Counted from the stretch's first letter, positions 23,549 to 32,615 are shown. The stretch: 64,000 nucleotides of DNA from Streptomyces sporangiiformans (GCF_005768555.2 NZ_VCHX02000350.1:1-64000), one strand, 5' to 3'. Numbers and translations: made by a program. Notes: generated by a model from the sequence alone, not told the origin.

Positions 23549-25018
23549 TTATCGGGACGCGGTCGTCTCCGGGGTGTTCCGGCGGGCCCGCTCGCGGACC
23601 AGCGAGATCGCGACCACCAGCGCGGCGACGAGCACCGAGAGCAGTACCTGGATCCGTCCGCCGCCCTCGCTGTCGTCGGTGAGCATGTAGACGAGCACGA
23701 ACGAGATCATCGCGATCGTCGCCCACGTCAGGTACGGGAACAGCCACATCCGGACGACCAGCTTCTCCGGGCTCTCGCGCAGGATGATCCCTCGCATCTT
23801 CAGTTGCGAGAAGCAGATGACCAGCCACACGAAGAGCGCGACCGCGCCCGAGGAGTTCAGCAGGAACTGGAAGACCGTGTCCGGCCACAGGTAGTTGAAG
23901 CCGACCGCCACGAAGCCGAAGGCCACGGAGGCCAGGATCGCGGTCTGCGGGACACCCCCGGTGTTCGTCCGTGTGAAGGACTGCGGGGCGTCGCCGCGCT
24001 GACCGAGGGAGAAGGCCATCCGGGAGGCGGTGTAGAGGCCGGAGTTGAGACAGGACAGTACGGCGGTCAGCACGATGAAGTTCATGATCTCGCCGGCGTG
24101 AGGGATGCCGATCGTGTCGAGGGCCGCGACGTACGAGCCCTTCTTCTCGATCGCGGGGTCGTTCCACGGCAGCAGGGAGACCACGACGAGGATCGAGCCG
24201 ACGTAGAAGACGCCGACCCGCCAGATGACGCTCCGGGTCGCCTTGGCGACCGCCCGCTCCGCGTCCGCGGACTCACCGGCGGCGAGGGTGACGATCTCGC
24301 TGCCCATGAAGGAGAACACGACCAGCAGGATGCCGGTGAGGATCGCGCCGGGCCCGTTCGGCAGGAAGCCGCCGTGCTCGGTGAGGTTGCCGAAGCCTGT
24401 CGCGGCGCCCTCGGCGCCGGGCAGCACACCGAAGATCGCCAGGCCGCCGATGAGGATGAAGCCCGCGATGGCGACGACCTTGATGCCGGCGAACCAGAAC
24501 TCGAACTCGCCGAAGGAACCGACGGAGATCAGGTTCGTGGCGGTGAGGACCACCATCACGATCAGCGCCCAGGCCCACTGCGGTACGGCAGGAACCCACC
24601 CTTCCAGGATCACGGCACCCGCCGTCGCCTCCACGGCGAGCACGACGACCCAGAAGAACCAGTACAGCCAGCCGATCGAGAACCCGGCCCAGCGGCCCAG
24701 CGCCCGGTCCGCGTAGGCGGAGAAGGAGCCGGAGGTCGGGTTGGCCGCGGCCATCTCGCCGAGCATCCGCATCACGAAGACGACCAGGGCGCCGACCAGC
24801 GCGTACGACAGCAGGATGCCGGGCCCGGCGGCGGCGATACCGGAGGCGGAGCCGACGAAGAGACCGGCTCCGATGACCCCGCCGATGGCGATCATGGACA
24901 GATGGCGATTCTTGAGGCCGGCCTGAAGACCTGCCTGCTCCGGGGACTGACCACCTGTTGGCGATGCAGTGTCGGGGGCCAGTGACTCAGGGGGACGTGT
25001 AGTCATGTGGACATCCAT
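23549..25018 (-). CDS. Amino-acid/GABA permease (APC superfamily)
   Basis: A 489-residue transporter with about 12 membrane helices. LKNRHLSMIAIGGVIGAGLFVGSASGI is the amino-acid transporter signature at helix 1, and FSFMGSEIVTLAAGESADAERAVAKATRSVIWR is typical of the GABA/proline/asparagine permease branch (GabP, ProY, AnsP). The substrate cannot be set from sequence; GABA or a neutral amino acid is most likely. Two starts are possible, 25018 and 25006. The PucR-type regulator lies just upstream on the same strand and may control it. Confidence 0.88.
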   Translation of the reverse strand: MDVHMTTRPPESLAPDTASPTGGQSPEQAGLQAGLKNRHLSMIAIGGVIGAGLFVGSASGIAAAGPGILLSYALVGALVVFVMRMLGEMAAANPTSGSFSAYADRALGRWAGFSIGWLYWFFWVVVLAVEATAGAVILEGWVPAVPQWAWALIVMVVLTATNLISVGSFGEFEFWFAGIKVVAIAGFILIGGLAIFGVLPGAEGAATGFGNLTEHGGFLPNGPGAILTGILLVVFSFMGSEIVTLAAGESADAERAVAKATRSVIWRVGVFYVGSILVVVSLLPWNDPAIEKKGSYVAALDTIGIPHAGEIMNFIVLTAVLSCLNSGLYTASRMAFSLGQRGDAPQSFTRTNTGGVPQTAILASVAFGFVAVGFNYLWPDTVFQFLLNSSGAVALFVWLVICFSQLKMRGIILRESPEKLVVRMWLFPYLTWATIAMISFVLVYMLTDDSEGGGRIQVLLSVLVAALVVAISLVRERARRNTPETTASR

Positions 25019-25409
25019 TGAGTGGTTGGGAGGGCCATGGTGGGGAGTGGCTGCCCGAGATCCGACCGATCAGCCGGACCAGTCGGATCGCCGGATCGCT
25101 TCGATGGCGGGGACGAGCAGGCCGGACTTACGCAGGGCGGGGCGGGGCGGTCATGGTCCTGACGATTTCCGAAAGCGTTCACGGCACGGGGGCGCGGTAT
25201 CCGGATGCCGCGCTGGTGACATGGTCGTCACAGCACGTCCGCGCCTCACTCCGTCTCCTCGTGGGAGGCGGACCGCATCACCTGCGGAAATGGATTTGCG
25301 CAAGCTTATGGAGGGCCAGGGGCCGAGGTGTTTGTGGAGGACGACAAACTAGTCCTCGATGGCTGTTCGATCGGCCAATGCGGAAGGGCGTCGTCGTACG
25401 GGGTCCGGG
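25019..25409. promoter_or_regulatory. Intergenic region upstream of the permease
   Basis: A 391-bp stretch between the permease start and the PucR stop with no convincing gene. The only regular element is TTTGT (25331-25335) facing ACAAA (25344-25348) across 8 bp, a weak inverted repeat in an AT-richer patch (CAAACTAGTCCTCG). It could be a regulator site for the permease promoter; this is a guess. Confidence 0.35.
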
Positions 25410-27041
25410 TCAGGTGGCGGGTGGCAGCCGCAGCTGGAGCATGGCGAGCAGACGCTGGTCCGGACGGCTCAGATCGAGACCGGTCAGCTCCTCGGCCCGG
25501 CGAATGCGGTAGCGCAGCGTGTTGGGGTGCACATGCAGCTGGGCTGCGGCCGCCCGTACGTCACCGAAGGAATTCAGGTAGGCCAGCAGGGACTCGGCCA
25601 GCTGTCCCTGGTGCCGGCTGTCGTGCGCCACCAGGGCGGTCAGTCGGGGATCCCGTATCTCGGCGTGGTCGGAGAGCAGCGTCAGCATTTCGCTGACCAG
25701 CACCTCCGCCTGGATGTCCGGCAGCGCGGCGACCGCGGTGGACACGCCGGCGCTCACCATGGCGTCGAGGATCCGGTCGGCCTCGCGACGTGACTCGGGT
25801 GCGGTGCCGAGCCCGGGCACCAGGCAGCCGACCGAGCCGCGCAGCGGCAGTCCCAGATGGCGGTGTGCGGCCTCGGTGATCTCCTGGGCCCAGCCGCGCA
25901 GGGTGTCGGTGTCGATGCTGCGGGGCAGCTGGGGCAGCAGCACGTAGATACGGGGATCGACCTGAGTGACCAGCGCGCTGCGGTGCCGGGCGGCGATGTG
26001 CACGGAGACGAGGTTCGTGACCTCGGTGTGGGTCAGCTCCGGTGCGGTGACCGCCTCCAAGGTCCCGTACGAGAAGCCCAGGACGGCGGCCGGGCGGGAC
26101 ACGTCGAATCCCAGGTGGGTGGCCAGCGGCTGTGGCCCGGTGCTCCCCTCCAGCAGCCCGGCCAGCAGCGTCCGGGTGAGCGTCAGGTCCTCCGAGAGCT
26201 CCCGGCGGCGGCGTACCAGATGGTGCGCGGCGACCCGGGCGGCGCCCAGCAGTGCCTGGTCCGAGCGTTCGGACAGCGGTGTCGAACCCTCCTGCACCCA
26301 GATGGTGCCCAGTTGCCGGTCACCGGACCGGATGGCCACCGCGAGCCGGCGGCGGATCCCCAGCTCGGGGTGGCTGTCGATCCCGATCACCTCGTCGCTG
26401 GAGTGCAGGTGCTGGAACACGCCCCACTCGCGCAGCTTCGCCAGGTACGCCTCCGGTCCCTGCCAGCCGAGGATGGAGCGCCGCCGCAGGTCGTCGATCT
26501 CGTCGGAGTCGGTGGAGCGGGAGTAGGCCAGCACCCGGTGGGCCGCGTCCTCGATGCTGACGATGCCGCTGGTGAGGATGGCGGTGGTCTGCGCGAGCGA
26601 GAACAGGTCGCCCTCCTCGGCCCCTTCGCCGGGATGGCCCGGCGGCGCGTCGTCGAGGGCGGCACGGGCCAACGCGATCACCTGTTCCCAGCGTGCTTCA
26701 CTGCGCAGGGAGAGCAGGGCGACTCCGGCCTCGGCGGCGGTCTCGCTGACGGCCGCGGCCGGGCCCGGACCGTCCAGTTTGACCACGACGGCGGCGGCCT
26801 GATCGCGCCCGGCGGCCCGCAGCGCGGGAAAGGCGGCGCGGCCACGGGCACCGATGACGAGAACCAGCTCGCCAGGATGGGCGGACGGCGGGTCCTCGGG
26901 GTCGAGCAGGGTGATGCCGCGGATCTCGACGTCGAGTCCGGCGGGAGCGGCCTGCACCTCCACCAGCGAGTCACCCAGCGCCATCAGCAGCTGACGCAGG
27001 CTGATGCTCGCGGTGGGCGGAGAGACCGCGCCGGGATCCAT
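25410..27041 (-). CDS. PucR-family transcriptional regulator
   Basis: A 543-residue regulator. The N-terminal PucR domain covers about residues 12-125 (SLRQLLMALGDSLVEVQAAPAGLDVEIRGITLLDPED). A GAF-like middle and GGDEF-like segment follow, then the C-terminal PucR helix-turn-helix (FGDVRAAAAQLHVHPNTLRYRIRRAEELTGLDLSRPD). Relatives control purine, GABA/putrescine or amino-acid use. The ATG at 27041 is preceded by GAGG at good spacing. Gene order (regulator, then permease, same strand) suggests control of the permease. Confidence 0.9.
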   Translation of the reverse strand: MDPGAVSPPTASISLRQLLMALGDSLVEVQAAPAGLDVEIRGITLLDPEDPPSAHPGELVLVIGARGRAAFPALRAAGRDQAAAVVVKLDGPGPAAAVSETAAEAGVALLSLRSEARWEQVIALARAALDDAPPGHPGEGAEEGDLFSLAQTTAILTSGIVSIEDAAHRVLAYSRSTDSDEIDDLRRRSILGWQGPEAYLAKLREWGVFQHLHSSDEVIGIDSHPELGIRRRLAVAIRSGDRQLGTIWVQEGSTPLSERSDQALLGAARVAAHHLVRRRRELSEDLTLTRTLLAGLLEGSTGPQPLATHLGFDVSRPAAVLGFSYGTLEAVTAPELTHTEVTNLVSVHIAARHRSALVTQVDPRIYVLLPQLPRSIDTDTLRGWAQEITEAAHRHLGLPLRGSVGCLVPGLGTAPESRREADRILDAMVSAGVSTAVAALPDIQAEVLVSEMLTLLSDHAEIRDPRLTALVAHDSRHQGQLAESLLAYLNSFGDVRAAAAQLHVHPNTLRYRIRRAEELTGLDLSRPDQRLLAMLQLRLPPAT

Positions 27042-27165
27042 GATCGTCGCCTCTTGCTCGGAACCACGCCGAAAGCCCGATGCTATCCGCCCGGGCACCG
27101 GGGGCCACGCCGGGGCGTGGGAGGGGCGGGGCTCCGCCGGGGAAGGGCGAGGTCACCGCGCGGCT

Positions 27166-27212
27166 ACGTTGTGGCTGGTCGCGCAGTTCACCGCGCCCCT
27201 GAAGGGCGCGCC
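27166..27212. repeat. Dispersed intergenic repeat, copy 2
   Basis: A second copy of the GTTGTGGCTGG-cgcgcagttc-ccgcgcccct sequence at 61-106, with a few substitutions, placed just beyond the 3' end of the SRPBCC gene (27220). The gap 27042-27219 otherwise shows nothing. Confidence 0.55.
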
Positions 27213-27219
27213 CGCGCCG

Positions 27220-27732
27220 CTACGGCGTCGTCGCCCCGCTGTCGTCGTCCGCCGCGACGTCGCCCTCCGCCACGATGAGGTCCTCCAAATTGCGCATCGA
27301 CGTCTGGAAGGCCTTGCGCAGGCCGGGCTGCTGGAGTTTGTCGATGGTGCGGCCGACTATGCCGAGGCCGGGCCGGTAGCGGACGCTGTATGTCATCTCG
27401 GTGCCCTCGGTGCCGTCGTCGAAGGTGAGGCGGCGGAACTCGAAGATGTTGGTCATGCCGTGCATGGGCTCGAAGCCCGTTCCGCTGTCGACCCGTCGTC
27501 GCAGGGGGTCGATCTCGCGAACGGTCCACGTGGAGCGGGTGGTCAGCGGGCCGACGGTCCGGTTGCATTCGGAGTACGTCCTGCCCACTTCGGCGGTGCC
27601 GTGGTGCGCGGTGACTTCCAGGACGCCGTGCACCCACTCCGCGTAGCGGTCGGTCGCGGAGGTGACCTCCCAGACGCGACGGAGGGGCACGGCGAGTACG
27701 GCGCGTTCGGTCACTTCGGTGACGGCGGCCAT
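27220..27732 (-). CDS. SRPBCC-family (polyketide cyclase/dehydrase-like) protein
   Basis: A 170-residue START-fold protein: VTERAVLAVPLRRVWEVTSATDRYAEWVHGVLEV is the usual N-terminal strand-helix of the family, and FEFRRLTFDDGTEGTEMTYSVRY the later strands. Such proteins bind hydrophobic small molecules or act as cyclases. The ATG at 27732 follows AGGAG and is one base beyond the amine oxidase stop, so it is the fourth gene of the aldolase-kinase-oxidase operon. Confidence 0.82.
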   Translation of the reverse strand: MAAVTEVTERAVLAVPLRRVWEVTSATDRYAEWVHGVLEVTAHHGTAEVGRTYSECNRTVGPLTTRSTWTVREIDPLRRRVDSGTGFEPMHGMTNIFEFRRLTFDDGTEGTEMTYSVRYRPGLGIVGRTIDKLQQPGLRKAFQTSMRNLEDLIVAEGDVAADDDSGATTP

Positions 27733-27733
27733 G

Positions 27734-29149
27734 TCAGCTCTCCTGTTCGATGACGGCGCGTGCGGTGTCCCTGCCGGAGCGGACAGCCCCGTCCATGTAG
27801 CCGTTCCAGTAGTCGGCGTGCTCGGCCCCGGCCCAGTGGACGCGGCCGAACGGCCTGTCCCGCCACGCGCCCAGGTCGGTGAGCACACCGGGGGCGGCGA
27901 TCGCGGTGGGCCCGCCCCGGGTCCACCCCTCGGTGGTCCAGTCCTGCTCGAAGTAGTCGGCGGGCCGCAGCGCGCCGCGCCCCACGACCTGGGCGAAGGC
28001 GCGCAGCACCGCGCCGCGTCGTTCGTGGGCGGGACGGTGCGCCCAGGCACGCCACTGGCGGCCGCCGAGGAAGCCCATCAGGACACCCGGTTTGCCGCTG
28101 GGCGGCGAGTTGTCGAACATCGAGCACACCGACGAGCCGGCCCGGAAGACGCCCTGGCCGGACAGCCCGTCGCCGCGCCAGAACGGCTCGTCGTAGACGG
28201 CCTCGCACTTCATCAGCCGGCCGAAGGTGAGCCGGCTGAAGAGCGCGTCCTGCTCGGGCGGAAGCAGCGGGGACCAGTGGATCCGGGCGGCCAGCGCGGG
28301 CGGTACGGCGACGACGACCCGGCGGCATGTCCAGGCGCCGCTGTCGGTGCGCACCGTCACGCCGCGGCCGTCCTGTTCGACGGCGCGGACGGGCGAGCCG
28401 AGGACCACGCGCCCGTCGAGCTGCTCGGCCATGGTGGTCGACAGTCGCTGCGAGCCTCCGACGAACCGGCGTTCCTGTGCGCCGTCCTTCGTTCCGATGC
28501 CGCGTTCCAGCGTGCCCGGCACGCCTTCGGAGCCCATGCCGGCGATGTAGTGGAGGCTGAACAGCAGCGAGGCGTCCGCGGCGGTCGCGCCGTACGCGGA
28601 GCCGAGGAAGGCGTTCATCAGGTCCAGTCCGCCCGTGCCCAGGGTGGTGCGGCGGATCCAGCTGTCGAGGGTGAGCGCGTCCAGGCGGCGTGCGTGCCGG
28701 GCCTCCCAGGGCGCGTGCAGCGGAACCTGCCGGGTGAGGCGGGCGATCCGGGCCATCGTGACGCCGATGTCCGGGAGCGCGAGCAGGTCCGGTGGGATGT
28801 CGCCGGTGTACCGCGTGCCGCGTCCGCCGTGTACGTACACCGCCGCGCCCTCGTCGTACGCGGGAAACGTGTCGATGCCGAGTTCGTCGGCGAGGGCGAG
28901 CACATGATTCTGGGTCGGACCCACGAACTGGCCGCCCGCCTCGACGACCTGTCCGTCGCCGAGGTCGTGGTTGAGGGTGCGCCCGCCGACGCGGTCACGT
29001 GCTTCGAGGACCGTGACACTGTGTCCGGCGGCGACGAGCCGGCGGGCGGCGGTCAGCCCCGCGAGCCCCGCGCCGATCACCACGACATCGGTGTTCCGGG
29101 CAGAGGCCGGGGAGGCCGGGGAGGACGCAGTGGAGGCAGAGGACGGCAT
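27734..29149 (-). CDS. Flavin-containing amine oxidase
   Basis: A 471-residue FAD enzyme of the monoamine/putrescine oxidase family. The N-terminal Rossmann motif is DVVVIGAGLAGLTAARRL (about residues 21-38), followed by LEARDRVGGRT. The C-terminal FAD block is WAGAEHADYWNGYMDGAVRSG, and DNSPPSGKPGVLMGFLGG is a family marker. No cysteine is present at the covalent FAD site of mammalian MAO (here GGPTAIAAPG), so FAD should be non-covalent, as in bacterial enzymes. It would oxidise an amine to an aldehyde with H2O2 release. It lies 6 bp after the PfkB kinase gene and 1 bp before the SRPBCC gene. Confidence 0.88.
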   Translation of the reverse strand: MPSSASTASSPASPASARNTDVVVIGAGLAGLTAARRLVAAGHSVTVLEARDRVGGRTLNHDLGDGQVVEAGGQFVGPTQNHVLALADELGIDTFPAYDEGAAVYVHGGRGTRYTGDIPPDLLALPDIGVTMARIARLTRQVPLHAPWEARHARRLDALTLDSWIRRTTLGTGGLDLMNAFLGSAYGATAADASLLFSLHYIAGMGSEGVPGTLERGIGTKDGAQERRFVGGSQRLSTTMAEQLDGRVVLGSPVRAVEQDGRGVTVRTDSGAWTCRRVVVAVPPALAARIHWSPLLPPEQDALFSRLTFGRLMKCEAVYDEPFWRGDGLSGQGVFRAGSSVCSMFDNSPPSGKPGVLMGFLGGRQWRAWAHRPAHERRGAVLRAFAQVVGRGALRPADYFEQDWTTEGWTRGGPTAIAAPGVLTDLGAWRDRPFGRVHWAGAEHADYWNGYMDGAVRSGRDTARAVIEQES

Positions 29150-29155
29150 CCCGCA

Positions 29156-30106
29156 TCACCTGTCGATGGTCGGTGCGCCGGCGGCGAAGGCCTGTACGGC
29201 GGCGAGGTCGAAGTCGCCGTGGTCGGTGCCGAGCCCGCCGGCCACCTGGGCGGCCGTCGCACAGCCGAGTACGGCCGCCTCGGGCGCGTCGTGTCCCAGC
29301 GAGAGCCCGCGCAGGAAGCCGGCGGAGAACGAGTCTCCGCACCCGGTGGTGTCGACGACATCGACGGCGAACGCGGGAACGGTGTGCTCACCGTCGGCCG
29401 TGACGATCACGGCGCCGGCCGCACCGGCGGTGGCGACGACGCATCCGGCACCGCGGTCGAGCAGTGCGCGGCAGCCCGTCACCAGGTCGGTGGTGCCGGT
29501 CCAGCCGAGGACCTGCTCGTCGTTGGGCAGCAGATAGTCCACGTACGGCAGGCAGGCCGCGATCCAGTCGAGCCACGCGGCCTCGCCGGGGACGATGCAG
29601 TCGACGGAGGTGGTCACCCCGTGGTCGCGTGCGAACGACAGGACCTTCGCCGCCGCTTCACCGCCCATGAGCTCCGGCGCCCCGAGATGCAGGTGCGTGG
29701 CCGCGGTGATGGCGTCCCACGGCGCGTCGTCCGGCCCGTAGCCGCCGTTGGCCCCGATCACGTGGAAGGTGGGATGCGATCCGTCCGGCCGGACAGGTAC
29801 GACGCTGGCCGAGGTCTGCATTCCGTCGCGGCGCAGCAGCAGCGAGGTGTCCACACCGTCGCGGGCGAGCAGCGCGAGCAGCTGGTCGCCGATCGTGTCG
29901 GTGCCGACGGCGCCCGCGCTGCGCACGGTGGCGCCGAGCTTGGCGAGGACGAGCGCGGTGCCGCCGGCGGGGCCGGCCGCCGTCACCTTGATCTGGTCGA
30001 CGAGCTGTCCGCCCTGGCCTTCGGGAATCTGCTCGACCGGACTCACGAGGGTGTCCAGGACATGCGCACCCAGCGCGATCACGGTCATGTCGGGGGCCGC
30101 GGTCAT
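29156..30106 (-). CDS. PfkB-family carbohydrate/nucleoside kinase
   Basis: A 316-residue ribokinase-like kinase. The PfkB signature 2 is DTTGCGDSFSAGFLRG, with the catalytic Asp in GCGD; signature 1 is AAGPAGGTALVLAKLGA near residue 43. Sugar specificity cannot be read from the sequence. The ATG at 30106 has CGAGGAGAAG upstream and overlaps the aldolase stop by 4 nt. Kinase plus class II aldolase is the core of several sugar-phosphate cleavage routes, including 5-deoxyribose salvage. Confidence 0.88.
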   Translation of the reverse strand: MTAAPDMTVIALGAHVLDTLVSPVEQIPEGQGGQLVDQIKVTAAGPAGGTALVLAKLGATVRSAGAVGTDTIGDQLLALLARDGVDTSLLLRRDGMQTSASVVPVRPDGSHPTFHVIGANGGYGPDDAPWDAITAATHLHLGAPELMGGEAAAKVLSFARDHGVTTSVDCIVPGEAAWLDWIAACLPYVDYLLPNDEQVLGWTGTTDLVTGCRALLDRGAGCVVATAGAAGAVIVTADGEHTVPAFAVDVVDTTGCGDSFSAGFLRGLSLGHDAPEAAVLGCATAAQVAGGLGTDHGDFDLAAVQAFAAGAPTIDR

Positions 30107-30768
30107 GACTTCTCCTCGGGTGTTCCGGTGGGCTTGCGGTTCATGCGTGCCAGCGCCGCCTCGATGACGGCCTGCTGCTGTTTCTCGTCGAGAGCCCGCG
30201 GAGTGCCCATCGACGCCGCGTGCCAGTAGAGCTCGCACGCCCACTCGAGCAGGAGACTCCGCTCGACCGCCGCTTCGAGGGAGCCCGCGTGGGTGACCGC
30301 ACCGTGGTTGGCCATCAGCGCGGCCGACTTGCCGTCCAGGGCGGTGAGCACATGGTCGGCCAGCTCGGGTGTGCCCCATGTGGCGTACGGTGCGACGCGC
30401 ACGGCACCGCCGAGCTTCAGCATGTAGTAGTGCACGCACGGCAGTTCGTCCACGACGAGGCCGACCGCCGTGGCCATCGGAGCGTGGGTGTGCACGACGG
30501 CCGCGGCGCCGAAGCGTCGGTAGACACCGAGGTGCAGGGCCAGCTCCGAGGTCGGTTCGAGATCGCCGAGGACCGCCTTGCCGTCGAGATCGACGACGAC
30601 GACCTGTTCGGCGGTCATCTCCGCGAACCGGGCCTCGGTGGCGGTGACCACGACTTCGTCACCCACGCGTACGCTGACGTTTCCGGCCCCCTCGATGACC
30701 AGTCCGCGGGCCGCCAGCCGTCGGCAGGCATCCGCGATCTGTTCCCGGACGTCCTGGTGGCCGCTCAT
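30103..30768 (-). CDS. Class II aldolase/adducin-family protein
   Basis: A 221-residue zinc aldolase of the fuculose-phosphate/ribulose-phosphate type. GNVSVRVGDEVVVTATEARF and PTSELALH supply the phosphate site and the catalytic Glu (PTSE); HTHAP and ANHGAVTHA supply the zinc histidines. It would cleave a sugar phosphate to dihydroxyacetone phosphate plus an aldehyde. The ATG at 30768 opens the family domain; there is no strong ribosome-binding site. It is the first gene of a four-gene operon and faces a TetR gene across 226 bp that hold paired palindromes. Confidence 0.88.
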   Translation of the reverse strand: MSGHQDVREQIADACRRLAARGLVIEGAGNVSVRVGDEVVVTATEARFAEMTAEQVVVVDLDGKAVLGDLEPTSELALHLGVYRRFGAAAVVHTHAPMATAVGLVVDELPCVHYYMLKLGGAVRVAPYATWGTPELADHVLTALDGKSAALMANHGAVTHAGSLEAAVERSLLLEWACELYWHAASMGTPRALDEKQQQAVIEAALARMNRKPTGTPEEKS

Positions 30769-30917
30769 ACCGGGACCGCCGCGGCAGCCGACCGGACGAG
30801 GACGGCGTGGGCCATGATCGCGCTCCCTGCTGTTGATGTCGGGCGGAACACATGCGGAACACACGGGGCGAGGATCGGGCGCGCTCCTCTTCAGCACATC
30901 CGACTATGAGCATGTTC

Positions 30918-30959
30918 GGACACGCGTCCAGAGTGTTCAGCAAGTGCGGACGCATGTCC
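30918..30959. promoter_or_regulatory. Paired palindromic operators in front of the TetR gene
   Basis: GGACACGCGTCC (30918-30929) and GGACGCATGTCC (30948-30959) are two palindromic sites with the arms GGAC/GTCC, both followed by AGA. Their centres are exactly 30 bp apart, about three helical turns, so two dimers would bind the same DNA face. They lie 36 bp before the TetR start, in the gap shared with the aldolase operon, and are the likely binding sites of that TetR protein. Confidence 0.7.
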
Positions 30960-30994
30960 AGACTCCGCGACAACTCCGCGATAGGGTTTTGCCC

Positions 30995-31606
30995 ATGCCC
31001 ATTCGCCCCGCGACGCACCGAGCGAGCGGTCAAGCGCGTCGCACCGCTCTCCTGGAAGCGGCCATCGAGGTCATCGCCGAGGGCGGCGTGGGCAAGGCGA
31101 CGCATCGGTCGATCGCGGCCCGGGCGGGTATGCCGCTGTCGACCACCAGCTATTTCTTCTCCTCCCTCGACGACCTGATCGCCGCGGCCCTCCAGGTCGT
31201 CGCCGACCGCATCTCGGCACGCGTCGAGGAAGCGCTCAGGAAGATCGACGAAGCCGCTCTGGGGCCGGAGGAGTCGATCGAACCGTTCCTGGAGCAGCTG
31301 CTCAGCACGCCGCAGAGCGAGTTGACGGCGCAGTTCGAGATCTACCTGGAATGCGCCCGCCGGCCCCAACTGCAGGCCACGGCCCACCAGATCATGGCCA
31401 GCATCGAGCGGGCCGCGGAGGCGTCACTGCGCGCCCTCGGTATCAGTCACGCCACACGGCGCGCCCCGATGGTGGTCGCCATGCTCGACGGCTTCGCCCT
31501 GCACCGGCGGGCCTGGCCCCGGGGTGAGGCGGACCGCCGCATGCTCCGCGAGGCCCTCAGCACGCTTCTCCGCACCTTCGCCGCACAGGACTCCGCCAAG
31601 GGTTGA
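30995..31606 (+). CDS. TetR-family transcriptional regulator
   Basis: A 203-residue TetR-type repressor. The DNA-binding domain is RRTALLEAAIEVIAEGGVGKATHRSIAARAGMPLSTTSYFFSSLDDLI, closely fitting the family. The rest is an all-helical ligand domain with LARRPQLQATAHQ-type helices and a conserved RRAWPR end. The ATG at 30995 was taken since it starts just before the HTH; the longer frame upstream crosses the operators. It probably represses itself and the divergent aldolase operon. Confidence 0.88.
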   Translation: MPIRPATHRASGQARRTALLEAAIEVIAEGGVGKATHRSIAARAGMPLSTTSYFFSSLDDLIAAALQVVADRISARVEEALRKIDEAALGPEESIEPFLEQLLSTPQSELTAQFEIYLECARRPQLQATAHQIMASIERAAEASLRALGISHATRRAPMVVAMLDGFALHRRAWPRGEADRRMLREALSTLLRTFAAQDSAKG

Positions 31607-31648
31607 CTCTGGAACTCTGTCCGATGTTGCCGCGGTGTCCGCGCCCCC

Positions 31649-32548
31649 TCACGGACGGACGGCGGTGACGAGCCAGTAGCGGGCCATCAGCCGCACGCCG
31701 CCGTCGCCCTGATACGGGCGGAAGGCGTGCACCGCGGCCTGATGGGCGCGCTCCTCCGTGCGGGAGTCGGCGTCCGCCTCGCGCAGCCAGTGGCGCAGCG
31801 GCCCGAGGCCGAAGAGGAATCCGGCGGCGTCCTCGGCGTCCTTGCCCCAGTACTGGGGCACTTCGATGTCCTCGACGGTCACGTCGTCGAAGCCGGCGTC
31901 GGCCAGGACCCGACGGGTGTGGTCGGGGTCGGCGAAGGCGAGGGGGCTCGGGCCGGTGGACTGGGACAGATCGGGCAGCCGTACGTGCTCCGAGATCGCC
32001 GCGAAGACCGTGGACTGTTCCATACGGTCGAACGACTGCGGGCAGACGAAGGCGAGACGCCCGCCGGGGCGCAGGGCCCGTCCTATGTTACCGAACCCCT
32101 CGACGGGGTCGGCGAAGAACATGATGCCGAAGCGGCTGACGGCGGCGTCGAACGCGGCTTCCGCGAAGCCGTACACCTGCGCGTCGGCCTGTACGAAGTC
32201 CACGTTGCCGAGCGATTCGGCGGTGGCGCTCGCCCGGGCCCGTTCCAGCATGGGCGCCGACAGGTCGATGCCCAGGGCGTACGCGGCGCGACCGGCGGCG
32301 AGGCGGGTGACGCGGCCGTTGCCGCAGCCGATGTCGAGGACGCGGTCGCTCGGCGCGAGGGCCGCCGCGTCGAGGAGCGGGGTGTTGGCCCCGTCGTTGA
32401 TGCCGTCGTAGCGGTCCTGGTGGTCCGCCCAGTGCCGGCCCTCGTAGCCGTTCCAGGCCGTGGCCTGCTGGGAGTTCACCAGCTTGTCCGCGCTGTGCGG
32501 GGTGGTGGTGCCGGTCGGGCTGTCCGGGTGGTCCGTCGGATGCGTCAT
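31649..32548 (-). CDS. Class I SAM-dependent methyltransferase
   Basis: A 299-residue methyltransferase with the SAM motif VLDIGCGNGRVTRLAA (motif I near residue 80), motif II/III DLSAPMLERAR and FVQADAQVYGF, and FDAAVSRFGIMFFADP as post-I motif. The acceptor is unknown; its closest group includes ubiquinone/menaquinone-type methyltransferases and many secondary-metabolite enzymes. Its ATG was set at 32548, eight codons into the frame. The stop converges on the TetR gene. Confidence 0.88.
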   Translation of the reverse strand: MTHPTDHPDSPTGTTTPHSADKLVNSQQATAWNGYEGRHWADHQDRYDGINDGANTPLLDAAALAPSDRVLDIGCGNGRVTRLAAGRAAYALGIDLSAPMLERARASATAESLGNVDFVQADAQVYGFAEAAFDAAVSRFGIMFFADPVEGFGNIGRALRPGGRLAFVCPQSFDRMEQSTVFAAISEHVRLPDLSQSTGPSPLAFADPDHTRRVLADAGFDDVTVEDIEVPQYWGKDAEDAAGFLFGLGPLRHWLREADADSRTEERAHQAAVHAFRPYQGDGGVRLMARYWLVTAVRP

Positions 32549-32615
32549 GGCTTCATGGTGCCGCCATCGCACTGCGAGTGGGACGCGGACTGCCCACCGA
32601 TTCGCCCAGTCCCGA

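Noticed and set aside
21536..24985. 1149-residue plus-strand frame
   Set aside because: It is antisense to the PPOX, PP2C and permease genes, all with clear domains; third-position bias of high-GC DNA creates such frames.
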